A stretch of DNA of 23,957 nucleotides, taken from assembly GCA_002313895.1 (NCBI GenBank), contig DCAW01000081.1, positions 19,113 to 43,069 of the forward strand. The letters run 5' to 3'. The notes under the pieces were generated by a model that saw nothing but the letters and a program-made list of their open reading frames with translations, was not told the DNA's origin and did no database searches. This document shows, piece by piece, positions 14,826 to 23,693 of this stretch. Positions within the stretch are counted from its first letter, which is position 1. The number at the start of each line of letters is the position of its first letter. Source of the stretch: Dehalococcoidia bacterium UBA1123 (GTDB taxonomy: Bacteria; Chloroflexota; Dehalococcoidia; Lucifugimonadales; UBA1123). A program made the translations under genes and the position numbers.

Positions 14826-15011
14826 ACTCATTGTGAATTGATAGATCGCAACCGCAAACCTTAGAAGTTCGTATTTACGACTAAGGACAACGTTTCGCCA
14901 GCCGCGCAAGGTTTACCTATACAACAGACGAAGCCTACACGTACACTCTTTAGGATTTGCTTGAGCGATGCCCTTTGTATGGATAATCCTGGACAACATG
15001 GATAAACTTTT

Positions 15012-16124
15012 ATGACAACACAAAAATCCACACCGGCTGGCATTGAGAGCATAGGCCAGCGGTCAGCGGTTCGAAACACGACAGACGTAGTTGCTGCTGA
15101 CCGACCCCGAGATCAGGTAGACCTTCAGTCAATCCAAGAGTACGCAGAGTTGAAACACCTGGTTACACAACGCGGACTCCTGAACAAGCAACTTGGTTAC
15201 TACGCCTATAAATTCACCTCAACCCTGGGGCTGCTGGCCCTCAGCATTGCGGTCCTCGCCCTCGTGGATGTCTTTTGGGTGCAGCTCATAAACGCTGGAT
15301 TTATGGCCTTCGTCTTTGCCCAATTGGCATATATAGGCCACGATGCGGGCCACAGACAAATCTTCCAGTCGGCTCGCAACAACGAAATCGCAGGCCTTTT
15401 TATCAGCTTCACGTTGGCTCTGGAGCGCACATGGTGGGTCGAGAAGCACAATCGACATCACAACAACCCCAATCACGTGGAACTGGACCCGGATGCAGAC
15501 TTTCCGATTCTGGCATTCACAAAAGCGCAGGCCGTGACAAAGAAAGGGATTTTCAGGCTAATCGTTGGATATCAGGCGTTTTTGTTCATCCCAATGTTGC
15601 TTTTGGAAGGTCTGGGCCTGCGGCTGGTAGGAACCCAATACCTGTTCACCAATAAACTGAAATACCCGGTGGCAGAGCGGCTGCTTATGATGGGCCATTT
15701 CATAGCGTATTTCGGCCTGGTGTTCTTTTTCTTGGACGGCTGGCACGCGGTGTATTTCATCATAGTTCAGCAGATGCTGTTTGGACTGATTCTAGGATCG
15801 GCCTTTGCGCCAAATCACAAAGGCATGCTCATGGTGGGCGAAAATGAACAGATGGACTTCCTACGACGTCAGGTTCTGACTGCTCGAAATGTGCAGGGTC
15901 ACCCCATCACAGATATGTGGTATGGGGGCCTCAACTATCAGATCGAGCATCACCTGTTTCCCAACATGCCGCGGAACAATTTGAAAGAGGCTCAGATTGT
16001 CGTCAAGGCCTTCTGTGAAGACCACGCCATCCCGTATTACGAGACAAACGTGGCTCAATCAGTGAAGGAAATCCTCCACCACCTGCACCAGGAAAGCGCG
16101 CCACTGCGGGGGGGCAGAGCGTAG
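15012..16124 (+). CDS. membrane fatty acid desaturase
   Basis: This 370-residue diiron acyl desaturase has the three His boxes HDAGH (about 115), HNRHH (about 150) and QIEHH (about 300). The QxxHH third box is that of front-end/acyl-lipid desaturases; no fused cytochrome b5 domain is present. Two membrane hairpins are visible: LGLLALSIAVLALVDVFW with NAGFMAFVFAQLAYIG, and LLMMGHFIAYFGLVFFFLDG with AVYFIIVQQMLFGLILG. It lies 186 bases after the kinase remnant. No strong ribosome site is seen before ATG 15012, and its promoter is unclear. Confidence 0.93.
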   Translation: MTTQKSTPAGIESIGQRSAVRNTTDVVAADRPRDQVDLQSIQEYAELKHLVTQRGLLNKQLGYYAYKFTSTLGLLALSIAVLALVDVFWVQLINAGFMAFVFAQLAYIGHDAGHRQIFQSARNNEIAGLFISFTLALERTWWVEKHNRHHNNPNHVELDPDADFPILAFTKAQAVTKKGIFRLIVGYQAFLFIPMLLLEGLGLRLVGTQYLFTNKLKYPVAERLLMMGHFIAYFGLVFFFLDGWHAVYFIIVQQMLFGLILGSAFAPNHKGMLMVGENEQMDFLRRQVLTARNVQGHPITDMWYGGLNYQIEHHLFPNMPRNNLKEAQIVVKAFCEDHAIPYYETNVAQSVKEILHHLHQESAPLRGGRA

Positions 16125-16174
16125 AGTTTCTTCTGGGCAAATCTGATGGCGCCGAGATGCGGACGCGGTCAGCT

Positions 16175-17212
16175 TCATCCAACAACCGCGTCGACGATCT
16201 TGGAGATCGTGACCTGCTCCAGTTTCAGTCGCGCCCGCTCTTGATGCACCTGAGTCCAGGGGCCGGGGTTCAGCACGACCACGAGATCGGTTGATGGGCT
16301 GACCCAGATGTGTTTTGCGCCTGCGCCCCAGGCCGCGAAGGAGTCACGGGGGAGGTCGGGCCACTGCCTGCCGTGTTCGTTGACCCAGAATCCCAGACCG
16401 TAGCGCCATCGCCTCTCAGGCTCGTTGGCTAGGATGTCCGGGTTGGTTGTGGTGGCCTGCTTCATGTACTCTTCAGGCACGACTTGGATACCGTTCCAGT
16501 TGCCCTTGTTCATCCACAGGTGGCCGACCCTTGCGGCGTCCAGCGCGGTGCATTGGATACTCAGAGAGTGGCCGAAGATATTCTGCTTGGCTCCGGACGC
16601 GTGCTCGAAGTTGCCGTAGCCGTAGCTCCAGGTTCCGCCTATTGGGTCGCGCAGTTTCTCCTCCACCAGAATGCCGCATCCGGGGAGACGGTCCGGGTTG
16701 GCGCTGTCGTACACGCCATACGCGGTCGCCAGTGAATTCGTTATGATATTCATTCCAAAAGTCTGATAGTGGAACTTTTTGCCCGGTTCCTCGCCCGGTT
16801 TCATGTAGCCTGACGTGTTGCCGATTAGCTGGCGGAATGTGATGTCGCGGTCCTTGTCGAAGGCGTATCGGCCATCTTTGGGGCCTGCACCCTCCTCCAC
16901 GTCCATCAGTTCGGGGTAGTGATCTATGGCTTTGGCGTCCAGGCTGGAGATTTTGCCCTCGGCCTCAGCGATTCCCAGAAGGCAGGAGTAGAAGGATTTG
17001 CTGGCCGATGCCTGTCGAAGTTTCTCCGAGGCGTCTATGGCGTGGTTCCACTCGGCGGCGATGTATCCATGCCGGGCGACAACGACCCTGAACGGTTCGC
17101 CTTTGGCAAGTTCCAGCAACCAGCTTTCGGCGCTGGCGAGCTTTTCTTCAGAGAATCCCAGATCAGCAGGATTTTTCGTTTCCCACTGCGCGCCAGGGAA
17201 GGTTTGAGGCAT
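16175..17212 (-). CDS. beta-lactamase-fold serine hydrolase (class C/esterase-like)
   Basis: The protein has 345 residues. The SxxK nucleophile motif is S69-A-S-K72 in RQASASKSFYSC, with VVVARHGYIAAEW upstream as in penicillin-binding-protein-like esterases. Later landmarks are RQLIGNTSGYMKPGE, MNIITNSLA, GYGLGFWVN... and AAWGAGAKHIWVSPSTDLVVVLNPG near the C-terminus, where class C enzymes have their third motif. No signal peptide, so it is probably cytoplasmic; the substrate is unknown. ATG 17212 has AAGGAG seven bases upstream. Confidence 0.9.
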   Translation of the reverse strand: MPQTFPGAQWETKNPADLGFSEEKLASAESWLLELAKGEPFRVVVARHGYIAAEWNHAIDASEKLRQASASKSFYSCLLGIAEAEGKISSLDAKAIDHYPELMDVEEGAGPKDGRYAFDKDRDITFRQLIGNTSGYMKPGEEPGKKFHYQTFGMNIITNSLATAYGVYDSANPDRLPGCGILVEEKLRDPIGGTWSYGYGNFEHASGAKQNIFGHSLSIQCTALDAARVGHLWMNKGNWNGIQVVPEEYMKQATTTNPDILANEPERRWRYGLGFWVNEHGRQWPDLPRDSFAAWGAGAKHIWVSPSTDLVVVLNPGPWTQVHQERARLKLEQVTISKIVDAVVG

Positions 17213-17239
17213 GGTTTGCTCCTTCGGTGTCGTCGCCCG

Positions 17240-17730
17240 TTAGTATACCGAACGCGGAAGGTCGACGCTCGAACCGTCGGAGCCTAGAAGCATGGAGAGC
17301 GTCAGGGCCATCACTACCACCAGAGTCCACAGGGCAGGAGCGGCTGTAAGCGCCTGCTGTCGCCTTCGCTCCACCCGTTCCGTGGCGGCCTGTCGTCGGG
17401 TAATCCACCAGGGGTTTTGGCCGGCATCCATCGCGTGGAGCATCGCCCCCAGACCCGCGCCTTACATCAAGTGTCCAACCAGGGAAGGAAAGGTTCCGGC
17501 GACAGCATCCGCGCTCCAGTTCGGCACTGTCCCGACCAGTATGGGGAACAGTGTGAGCGACCCGACAACCCACCATATGAACCCATTAAGATGCGCCCAA
17601 TCCCAACGCCGAGCCAAGATCGTAGCTCTGGTCTATGAATAATGGAGACAGAAGCCACTACCCAAACCCGACGACCGGAATAGCGACAACTCCAGCAGTG
17701 ATTAGCAAAAACCAGAGCAGGCGATTCATG
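17240..17730 (-). pseudogene. small multi-helix membrane protein, broken by stops and frameshifts
   Basis: Reading leftward from ATG 17730, with a strong GAGGAGG seven bases before it, the sequence gives MNRLLWFLLITAGVVAIPVVGFG, TAG, WLLSPLFIDQSYDLGSALGLGAS, TAA, WVHMVG. After a frame change come GSLTLFPILVGTVPNW and SLVGHLM, a stop, then GAGLGAMLHAMDAGQNPWWITRRQ...ALWTLVVVMALTLSMLLG. Joined, this is a plausible four-helix membrane protein of about 160 residues that I do not recognise. Its end lies 27 bases before the beta-lactamase-like gene, so both once may have formed an operon. Confidence 0.6.
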
Positions 17731-17791
17731 ATCGGCCTCCTCGTGTCTTAACATCGGAAACTCAGACTGCCACCGCAATTCCCGTCCCTAA

Positions 17792-18121
17792 ATGTATACG
17801 ACTCGAACGGCGAACTGCCTCAAATCTGACATGATTCGTTCTTCGCAGGTTGCGGACCAGTCTCAAATTGACGATAATCACAGCCATCTCCTACCCTTGG
17901 GCTGGGTGCGTTGGGGCATCGAGAATCAGGGATTTTTGTTTTCGGACATTATTGGCACACGGGCATACGTTGTCGGACACGAGAATGTAGCGCCCGTCGC
18001 CAGAGGCTTGAAAGAAATCCTCGGAGAAATTCACCCAACCTCCACAGTGGTAGGAGTTCCTGCCCTCGGCGGTGCGAATACTTTGGTGGAGATTGAGGCT
18101 GTGGCAGTGCGTGGAAGCTAG
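17792..18121 (+). pseudogene. RidA/YjgF C-terminal half on an unrelated N-terminus
   Basis: From about residue 51 the frame reads SDIIGTRAYVVGHENVAPVARGLKEILGEIHPTSTVVGVPALGGANTLVEIEAVAV. This is the second half of a RidA-family protein: the V-x-R-T-R-x-Y-V segment, then the P-x-x-T-x-V and E-I-E-A-x-A strands. The first 50 residues do not resemble the family's N-terminal half, so the gene looks truncated or fused to non-coding sequence. The conserved Arg of TR-Y survives. It lies 40 bases upstream of the hemL-like gene. Confidence 0.55.
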
Positions 18122-18162
18122 ACGGAATGTGGAGAGAGCAAAACTCGAACGGAGAGTGATTC

Positions 18163-19497
18163 ATGGCAACAATCGAAGAACGTTACGTCCAGAAATTCAG
18201 CAAGTCGGTGGACTGGCACGAGCGTGGAACGGATGTGTTCGCCGGAGGCGTCACCCACCAGACCCGATTCACGTCGCCCTTCGCCGTTTATATCGACCAC
18301 GCTGACGGGCCATTCAAGTACGACGTGGACGACAATCAGATCATCGATTACGTGATGGGCAACGGCAGTTTGCTCATGGGCCACAACCCGTCAGAGGTGG
18401 TCGCTGCCGTGAACGCTCAGGCGTCACGAGGGACGCACCTGGGAGGAGCCACGACTCACGAGATCAGATACGCCGAAGCGGTCAAGGACCTCATGCCAAA
18501 CCTGGAGCGGGTGCGCTTTACCTCGTCGGGAACCGAATCCACCTACCTGGCGATTCGGTTGGCCCGCGCCTACACTGGCAAGACCAAGATAGTAAAATTC
18601 CGCGAGCATTTCCACGGCTGGCACGACTACGTGACACCGGAGTCCGGTCAGTCGCTGGGCGGCGTTCCTCAGGCTGCGCTGGACACCGTGATCGTCGCGC
18701 CTACCGACGTTGCGGCGGTGGATCGTATTCTCACCAACGATAGCGACGTGGCGGCTGTGATAGTCGAGTGCAACGGCGCTCACTACGGCACCTTCCCTTT
18801 GCTGAATCCCCAATTCCTACAGGACATAAGGGATGTGACCTCCAAGCATGGCGTCGTGTTCATCATGGACGAGGTGATAACCGGATTCCGGCTCTCCTCC
18901 GGTGGAGCGCAGGGACGCTGGAACCTGGAGCCAGACCTGACCACGATGGCGAAGATCATAGCCGGAGGCCAGCCTGGCGCGGCGGTGGGCGGCCGTGCCG
19001 ACATTATGGAGCTTATGTCATTCAGGGACGACCCGGAGTGGGACTCGGTGGGCCGGGTGCCCCAGGGCGGGACATTCAACGCCCAGCCCGTCACCGCGGC
19101 GGCTGGGACAGCGACGCTCCACGCCATCGCCACTCAGGGAGTGAACGCCAGGGCCGACGCGATGGCTTTGCGACTCAAGGACGGCCTGAATGAAGCCTTT
19201 ATCCAGAACGAGGTCACAGGCCACGCCCACGGCATCGCGTCGATAGTCCACATCAACCTGGGCGCCGAGTGTGACTGCGACCGCGGACTCTGTGCCATGC
19301 CATACGAGCATATCTACCAGACCATGCCTCAGGAGATGACAAGAGCCATGCGTCGCGTCATGCTGGTCAACGGGGTGGATATGATGGGTGGCCGTGCCTT
19401 CCTAGTGTCATCAGCCCACGAGGAAGAGGTCATCGACAGGACGCTGGAGGCTTTCTCCGCTTCGCTCAAAGAGCTTCGAGAGGAGGGTGTGGTCTAA
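18163..19497 (+). CDS. class III aminotransferase, glutamate-1-semialdehyde aminomutase-like
   Basis: This 444-residue PLP enzyme is fold type I. SSGTES (121-126) binds the cofactor phosphate, HGWHDY follows, D236 in DEVITGFR pairs with the pyridine N, and K264 in TMAKIIAGGQPGAAVGG is the Schiff-base Lys. The TLGKxIGGGxPxGA-like context places it near HemL, but the second half departs: it carries a Cys cluster CDCDRGLC at about 365-372, not usual in HemL. It may therefore be a related aminotransferase rather than the tetrapyrrole enzyme. Its stop lies just before the metallophosphoesterase start. Confidence 0.85.
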   Translation: MATIEERYVQKFSKSVDWHERGTDVFAGGVTHQTRFTSPFAVYIDHADGPFKYDVDDNQIIDYVMGNGSLLMGHNPSEVVAAVNAQASRGTHLGGATTHEIRYAEAVKDLMPNLERVRFTSSGTESTYLAIRLARAYTGKTKIVKFREHFHGWHDYVTPESGQSLGGVPQAALDTVIVAPTDVAAVDRILTNDSDVAAVIVECNGAHYGTFPLLNPQFLQDIRDVTSKHGVVFIMDEVITGFRLSSGGAQGRWNLEPDLTTMAKIIAGGQPGAAVGGRADIMELMSFRDDPEWDSVGRVPQGGTFNAQPVTAAAGTATLHAIATQGVNARADAMALRLKDGLNEAFIQNEVTGHAHGIASIVHINLGAECDCDRGLCAMPYEHIYQTMPQEMTRAMRRVMLVNGVDMMGGRAFLVSSAHEEEVIDRTLEAFSASLKELREEGVV

Positions 19498-19501
19498 ACG
19501 T

Positions 19502-20584
19502 ATGACCAATCAACCACAACAATTCAGATTGTGGGCGACATCCGACTGTCACGTCGGAACGGACATCCAGCACGGTTACGAGAGCCTTGCCGAGGCCATT
19601 CGACATTCGGAGTTTGGCGGCGCCGAGGGCGGGCCGTCCTTCGAGTGGGACGTGGGTCTGCATCTCGGTGACTTCTCCGGCACTCAGCTTTCCCCTGACG
19701 ACGCCGAAGGCCGAGAGTTGGTGCGCCAGTTCGGCGAGTTGAAAAATCATCAGCGGGAGCAGATATACACCCTCGCAGGCAACCACGACGCCACCCACCA
19801 CGACGAGCCGACCCAGTGGTGGATTCAGAAGTGGGTTGACCCAACAGGCGAGAACACCGAACACTCCGGCGTTGACCCCAGCCGCATGCCCTATCCGGTG
19901 GACGGGACATGGGAGCGATACTCGTTCAGAGCAGGCAACCTCCTATTTCTGATGATGAGCGACCGCAACGACTTTCCGCCTCCGGTTGGCCGAGGCGAGC
20001 GCGGAGGCTATCCAGCGGGAGCGGTCACGGGCGAGACCTTCGATTGGTGGAAGTCGATGGTTGAGGACAATCCGGACTCGATAATCATCTCGGCCCACCA
20101 CCACATGCTCAAGGAAACGACAGTGGCGTCAGGCTCATATGAAGGACTGACCAGGGACGACGACGGCAACCTCAAGAGCCATTACCATGGCTACTTCCCA
20201 GCGGGAGGGCCAGAAGGCACGTCGTACCTGTACTTCGTGGACGACAAGCCTGACGCTCAGGCTTTCGAGGGCTACCTGGCCGAGAATCCGGGGGCCATCG
20301 ATCTTTGGCTGGGCGGCCACACTCACACTCACCCCGACGACCGGACCGGCGGAAAGTCTCACATCGAGCGAAAGTGGGACGTCACATTCGCCAACGTCTC
20401 GGCTCTGGCTAAGTATCATGCAACCTACACCATGCCGATGAGTCGGCTTTTCACGTTCACTGAGGGCAGCGCCGAGGTCACTATCCAGTGTTATCTTCAC
20501 ACCTCGGACTATGCGCCACAGGGCTGGTATCCGCCGTCGGAGCGCACGTTTGAGCTTGGCAAGCCGTTTTCGATTGCGAATTGA
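19502..20584 (+). CDS. calcineurin-like metallophosphoesterase
   Basis: This 360-residue dinuclear metal phosphoesterase has DCH (D15, H17), LHLGDFSG, LAGNHD, SAHHH and GGHTHTH in order, covering the five blocks of the family. No signal peptide or membrane segment is seen. The substrate is not predictable. ATG 19502 lies about 14 bases after GGAGGG. The in-frame GTG at 19487 overlaps that site, so ATG is preferred. It is co-transcribed with the aminotransferase. Confidence 0.9.
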   Translation: MTNQPQQFRLWATSDCHVGTDIQHGYESLAEAIRHSEFGGAEGGPSFEWDVGLHLGDFSGTQLSPDDAEGRELVRQFGELKNHQREQIYTLAGNHDATHHDEPTQWWIQKWVDPTGENTEHSGVDPSRMPYPVDGTWERYSFRAGNLLFLMMSDRNDFPPPVGRGERGGYPAGAVTGETFDWWKSMVEDNPDSIIISAHHHMLKETTVASGSYEGLTRDDDGNLKSHYHGYFPAGGPEGTSYLYFVDDKPDAQAFEGYLAENPGAIDLWLGGHTHTHPDDRTGGKSHIERKWDVTFANVSALAKYHATYTMPMSRLFTFTEGSAEVTIQCYLHTSDYAPQGWYPPSERTFELGKPFSIAN

Positions 20585-20608
20585 ACGCTGGCAACAAAAC
20601 AGCCTCAC

Positions 20609-20698
20609 GTCATGCTGAGCGAAGTCGAAGCATCTCGTCGTTTTTCGGACAATTGTCGCTCTCCCGACAACCAGATCCTTCGTCGCGACTCAGAATGA
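20609..20698. repeat. dispersed ~90-bp repeat with terminal inverted ends, copy 2
   Basis: It starts GTCATGCTGAGCGAAGTCGAAG and ends CTCAGAATGA, with inverted ends as in copy 1 (1423-1513) and almost the same length. It fills the spacer between two rightward genes and could also act as a hairpin in RNA. Confidence 0.65.
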
Positions 20699-20712
20699 AG
20701 TATTCCTGACAA

Positions 20713-21639
20713 ATGGCCGAATCGACACAACACAGAAAATTCCAAAGATTGGTCCAGAAGTTCGAACCTCAGAGCAAGCTGATTCGCGTCTGGGGTTTGA
20801 AAGGCGGAGTCTCAGCGCAGACCACTAAGATTGAGATTCGACAACCTGACGGCCAGTCGAAGAAACTCGTCGTCCGCAGGCATGGCCCTGGAGACCTTGA
20901 GCGCAACTCCAACATAACGACTGACGAGTTCAGGTTGCTTCGGATAACCGGGGAGTCAGGACTGCCAACGCCTACGCCCTACTATCTCGACACGTCCTGC
21001 GAGATTTTCCCGACCCCGTACTTAGTATTGGATTATGTCGACGGCGATACAGAATTCGCGCCCCCCAGCCTGGACGATTTCCTCCTTGAATCAGCCACAC
21101 AGCTATCGAGGATACACCGCGCAGACATATCTAACGCCGACTTATCGTTCCTGCCTAGCCTGCAAGACAGATGCGCCGAAAAGATTGGCACAAGACCTGC
21201 AAAACTCGATGAATCCATAGGTGAAGGCCGCATCCGAGAAGCGCTCGAGTCGGTTTGGCCCTGGACTCCTTGGAATGAAGCCGCGCTGATGCACGGAGAC
21301 TTCTGGCCGGGGAATATCCTGTGGAAGGACGGGCGGGTTGCCGCCGTCATCGACTGGGAGGATGCGGAGCTAGGCGATCCACTGGCCGATCTTGCCATTA
21401 GCAGACTCGAAATTCTGACAGCTTTTGGAATCGACGCCATGAAAATCTTCACAGAGCGCTACGAGTCCATGATGTCGCTCGATTTCACAAACCTGCCAAT
21501 CTGGGACCTTTATGCTGCTCTGAGACCAGCCTTCAGGTTTGCTGACTGGGCAGAGGATGATGTTGCCGAAAGAGCAATGCGGGAGGGACACAGGTTGTTC
21601 GTAGCCCAGGCGTTCGAGACGCTATCAGCGCGACATTGA
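20713..21639 (+). CDS. aminoglycoside-phosphotransferase-family kinase
   Basis: This intact 308-residue small-molecule kinase of the APH/choline-kinase fold has the N-lobe KKLVVRRHGP, YLVLDYVDG as the hinge, the catalytic loop MHGDFWPGNILW (Brenner motif HxDxxxxN), and the metal-binding VIDWEDAELGDPLADLA. The substrate is unknown; resistance is not implied. ATG 20713 follows the repeat after 14 bases. Unlike the broken kinase pieces at 2484 and 14364, all core motifs are present. Confidence 0.9.
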   Translation: MAESTQHRKFQRLVQKFEPQSKLIRVWGLKGGVSAQTTKIEIRQPDGQSKKLVVRRHGPGDLERNSNITTDEFRLLRITGESGLPTPTPYYLDTSCEIFPTPYLVLDYVDGDTEFAPPSLDDFLLESATQLSRIHRADISNADLSFLPSLQDRCAEKIGTRPAKLDESIGEGRIREALESVWPWTPWNEAALMHGDFWPGNILWKDGRVAAVIDWEDAELGDPLADLAISRLEILTAFGIDAMKIFTERYESMMSLDFTNLPIWDLYAALRPAFRFADWAEDDVAERAMREGHRLFVAQAFETLSARH

Positions 21640-21647
21640 GCAAGGAC

Positions 21648-21674
21648 AAAAAAGGGATGCACGAGTGCGCCCCT
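21648..21674 (-). terminator. rho-independent terminator of fmdB
   Basis: On the complementary strand the arms GGGGCGCAC and GTGCATCCC (nine positions, one mismatch, one G:U) form a hairpin around TC, followed by TTTTTT (21653-21648). It lies 36 bases past the fmdB stop and just beyond the converging kinase gene. Confidence 0.75.
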
Positions 21675-21709
21675 GTAAACGAGTTTCAAAATGCCACAAC
21701 CTGCGTTGG

Positions 21710-21949
21710 CTAGCCGGCCATCGAGCAGGCACAGCCGTTAGGGCCGCAACCCGCGCATCCGCCGCCCGCGCCGGCCACCGCGCTCATGACACCGGAGTCG
21801 TTGCTGGTGAACGCTGAGAACACCGATAGCTGACGCTCGGACTCGGACTCGCATATCGGGCACGGGGCCTCGTCGTCCATCTGGCTGATGCGCCTCAGCT
21901 TGTCGAACTCGTGATCACAGGCTGTGCATGTGTATTCATATATGGGCAT
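21710..21949 (-). CDS. FmdB-family zinc-ribbon protein
   Basis: This 79-residue protein starts MPIYEYTCTACDHEFDKLRRIS, has the second knuckle CPIC at about 35-38, then SERQLSVFSAF. These two CxxC pairs and the MPIYEY start define the FmdB putative regulatory family. The tail GGGCAGCGPNGCACSMAG adds four more Cys, a common feature of the family. Divergent from trpB. Confidence 0.92.
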   Translation of the reverse strand: MPIYEYTCTACDHEFDKLRRISQMDDEAPCPICESESERQLSVFSAFTSNDSGVMSAVAGAGGGCAGCGPNGCACSMAG

Positions 21950-22048
21950 GTCCGCTCACCTAGTCATGGAATTATCGAGAAAGAGTCTCGCCTCGTCGAC
22001 CTTAACTCTATTCTAATGTTGGGGTTACTTGCGGTCAACCGGAGCGCT

Positions 22049-22054
22049 TATAAT
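22049..22054 (+). promoter_or_regulatory. probable -10 element of trpB
   Basis: A perfect TATAAT lies 53 bases before the preferred trpB ATG (22107); a weak TTACTT sits 18 bases upstream of it. The proB -10 element is also TATAAT followed by G. Confidence 0.45.
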
Positions 22055-22106
22055 GAATCGTCGGTCGGAGAACCCAGATATCGGAACGTCACAGCAGAGG
22101 CCCCCC

Positions 22107-23318
22107 ATGCAGAACACCCAGGACACCCAAAACCTACCGGACGAACGAGGCCGCTTCGGCGAGTTCGGCGGACGCTTTGTTCCCGAAACGCTGATGAGCG
22201 CAGTCGAAGAGCTTGAGCGAGAGTACATCGCCGCCCAGGCCGACGAGGAGTTCCAGGCCGAGATGCGGCACCTCTCCGAGCATTTCGTGGGGCGGCCAAC
22301 CTCCCTCTACTACGCCGAAAACCTGACCAACGAGCTTGGCGGCGCGCGCATCTATCTCAAGCGCGAAGACCTTGCCCACACTGGAGCGCACAAGATCAAC
22401 AACGCTCTGGGTCAGGGCCTGCTCGCCAAACGCATGGGCAAGAATCGCATTATCGCCGAGACCGGAGCAGGGCAGCACGGCGTCGCCACCGCCTCGATAT
22501 GCGCCATGCTCAAGCAGGAGTGCATCATCTATATGGGCGAGGAGGACATTCGCAGGCAGTCTCTTAACGTCTTTCGCATGAAACTGCTAGGCGCAGAGGT
22601 TCGCACTGTGACCTCTGGCAGTCGGACGCTGAAGGATGCCATCAACGAGGCCATCCGCGATTGGGTGTCCAACGTCGAGACGACCCACTACCTGATCGGC
22701 AGCGTTGTGGGTCCGCATCCGTACCCCAAAATTGTGCGAGACTTCCAGTCGGTTATCGGGCGCGAGGCGCGGGGTCAGATGATGTCCACGGTGGGTAGGC
22801 TCCCCGACTATGCCGTTGCCTGTGTGGGCGGAGGAAGTAACGCTATTGGCCTGTTCTACGAGTTCATCAAGGATTCGAGCGTCAAGTTGTTGGGCGTCGA
22901 GGCCGCTGGGCTTGGCGTTGAGACAGGCAAGCACGCCGCCACCATGACCGCCGGCGAGGTCGGCGTTTTGCACGGCAGCATGTCGTACCTGCTCCAGGAC
23001 GAGCACGGCCAGGTCACTGAGGCCCATAGCATCTCAGCAGGCCTGGACTACCCAGGCGTAGGCCCCGAGCATAGCTGGCTCCGTGACTCGGGACGCGCCG
23101 AGTACGTGAGCGTCACCGACTCCGAGGCGTTGGAGGGCTTCGAGTTGATGTGTCGCGCCGAAGGCATCATTCCAGCCTTGGAGACTGCCCACGCCATATA
23201 CTACCTGACCAAGCTGGCCCCCACGCTTTCCAGAGACCAGATCATCCTCATGGGCTTCAGCGGACGGGGCGACAAGGACATGCAGACAGTGGCCGAGGCT
23301 CTGGGCGTGGAGATTTAG
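22107..23318 (+). CDS. trpB: tryptophan synthase beta chain
   Basis: It condenses indole and serine to tryptophan. The protein has 403 residues. RGRFGEFGGRFVPETLM opens the fold, HTGAHKINN contains the PLP Lys96, ETGAGQHGVA and VGGGSNAIG (phosphate site) follow, then AGLDYPGVGPEHSWL, and the end is MGFSGRGDKDMQTV. Motifs fit classical TrpB1, which works with TrpA; no trpA follows in this window. ATG 22107 is chosen because the longer frame starts inside a probable promoter. ATG 22053 overlaps the TATAAT. Confidence 0.97.
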   Translation: MQNTQDTQNLPDERGRFGEFGGRFVPETLMSAVEELEREYIAAQADEEFQAEMRHLSEHFVGRPTSLYYAENLTNELGGARIYLKREDLAHTGAHKINNALGQGLLAKRMGKNRIIAETGAGQHGVATASICAMLKQECIIYMGEEDIRRQSLNVFRMKLLGAEVRTVTSGSRTLKDAINEAIRDWVSNVETTHYLIGSVVGPHPYPKIVRDFQSVIGREARGQMMSTVGRLPDYAVACVGGGSNAIGLFYEFIKDSSVKLLGVEAAGLGVETGKHAATMTAGEVGVLHGSMSYLLQDEHGQVTEAHSISAGLDYPGVGPEHSWLRDSGRAEYVSVTDSEALEGFELMCRAEGIIPALETAHAIYYLTKLAPTLSRDQIILMGFSGRGDKDMQTVAEALGVEI

Positions 23319-23693
23319 GTTTTTTGATCTGGCTGTCATGCCGTGTCGGGGCGAAGCATCTGGCCGTTCGTCGCGCATCGGTGGCTAACATTCCACCAGA
23401 ATACTCACACACATTCAAGGTGATGCTTCCAGACGCCTGAAAACCTGATACCCATCATCCCCAAATTTCATCGGTTGACCGCCCATCGGCACATTGCTAC
23501 ACTCGCTCTCATTAGTCGTAGGGGCAACACTCCATGCCGTGTCCACGTTGCGGGAAACGAGTCGAATCTGATGCCAAGTTTGTAGAACTTCAGCGAAAAT
23601 GGGACAGTAGCGGACCTGGAATTAATGGAGACTATTTGCCGGTATAGCGAGCTCCTAACAGAGGCATAAGTTGACCTCTGGGAAGGAGCGCAC
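23319..23693. other. intergenic region with repeat fragments
   Basis: After trpB there is a T6 run at 23330 without a clear hairpin. GTCATGC...GCGAAGCATCT at 23335-23361 is a fragment of the 90-bp repeat. An inverted TCAGGTTTTCAGG copy lies at 23436-23450. A 37-residue frame at 23534-23647 begins MPCPRCGKRVESDAKF, like a zinc-ribbon protein, but loses its second CxxC pair and stops early; it is probably a remnant. Confidence 0.45.
23436..23450 (-). repeat. TATCAGGTTTTCAGG repeat, inverted copy
   Basis: The complementary strand reads TATCAGGTTTTCAGG, identical over 15 bases to the copy between the ABC genes (4709-4723). Confidence 0.55.

Noticed and set aside
14826..15011. tRNA-Sec or other RNA gene in the spacer before the desaturase
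   Set aside because: No acceptor stem with a CCA end, no T-loop sequence and no long variable arm could be found here or elsewhere in the window.
16108..16114. G7 run near the desaturase end as a slippery or frameshift site
   Set aside because: The frame is intact on both sides and the stop follows closely; nothing indicates programmed frameshifting.
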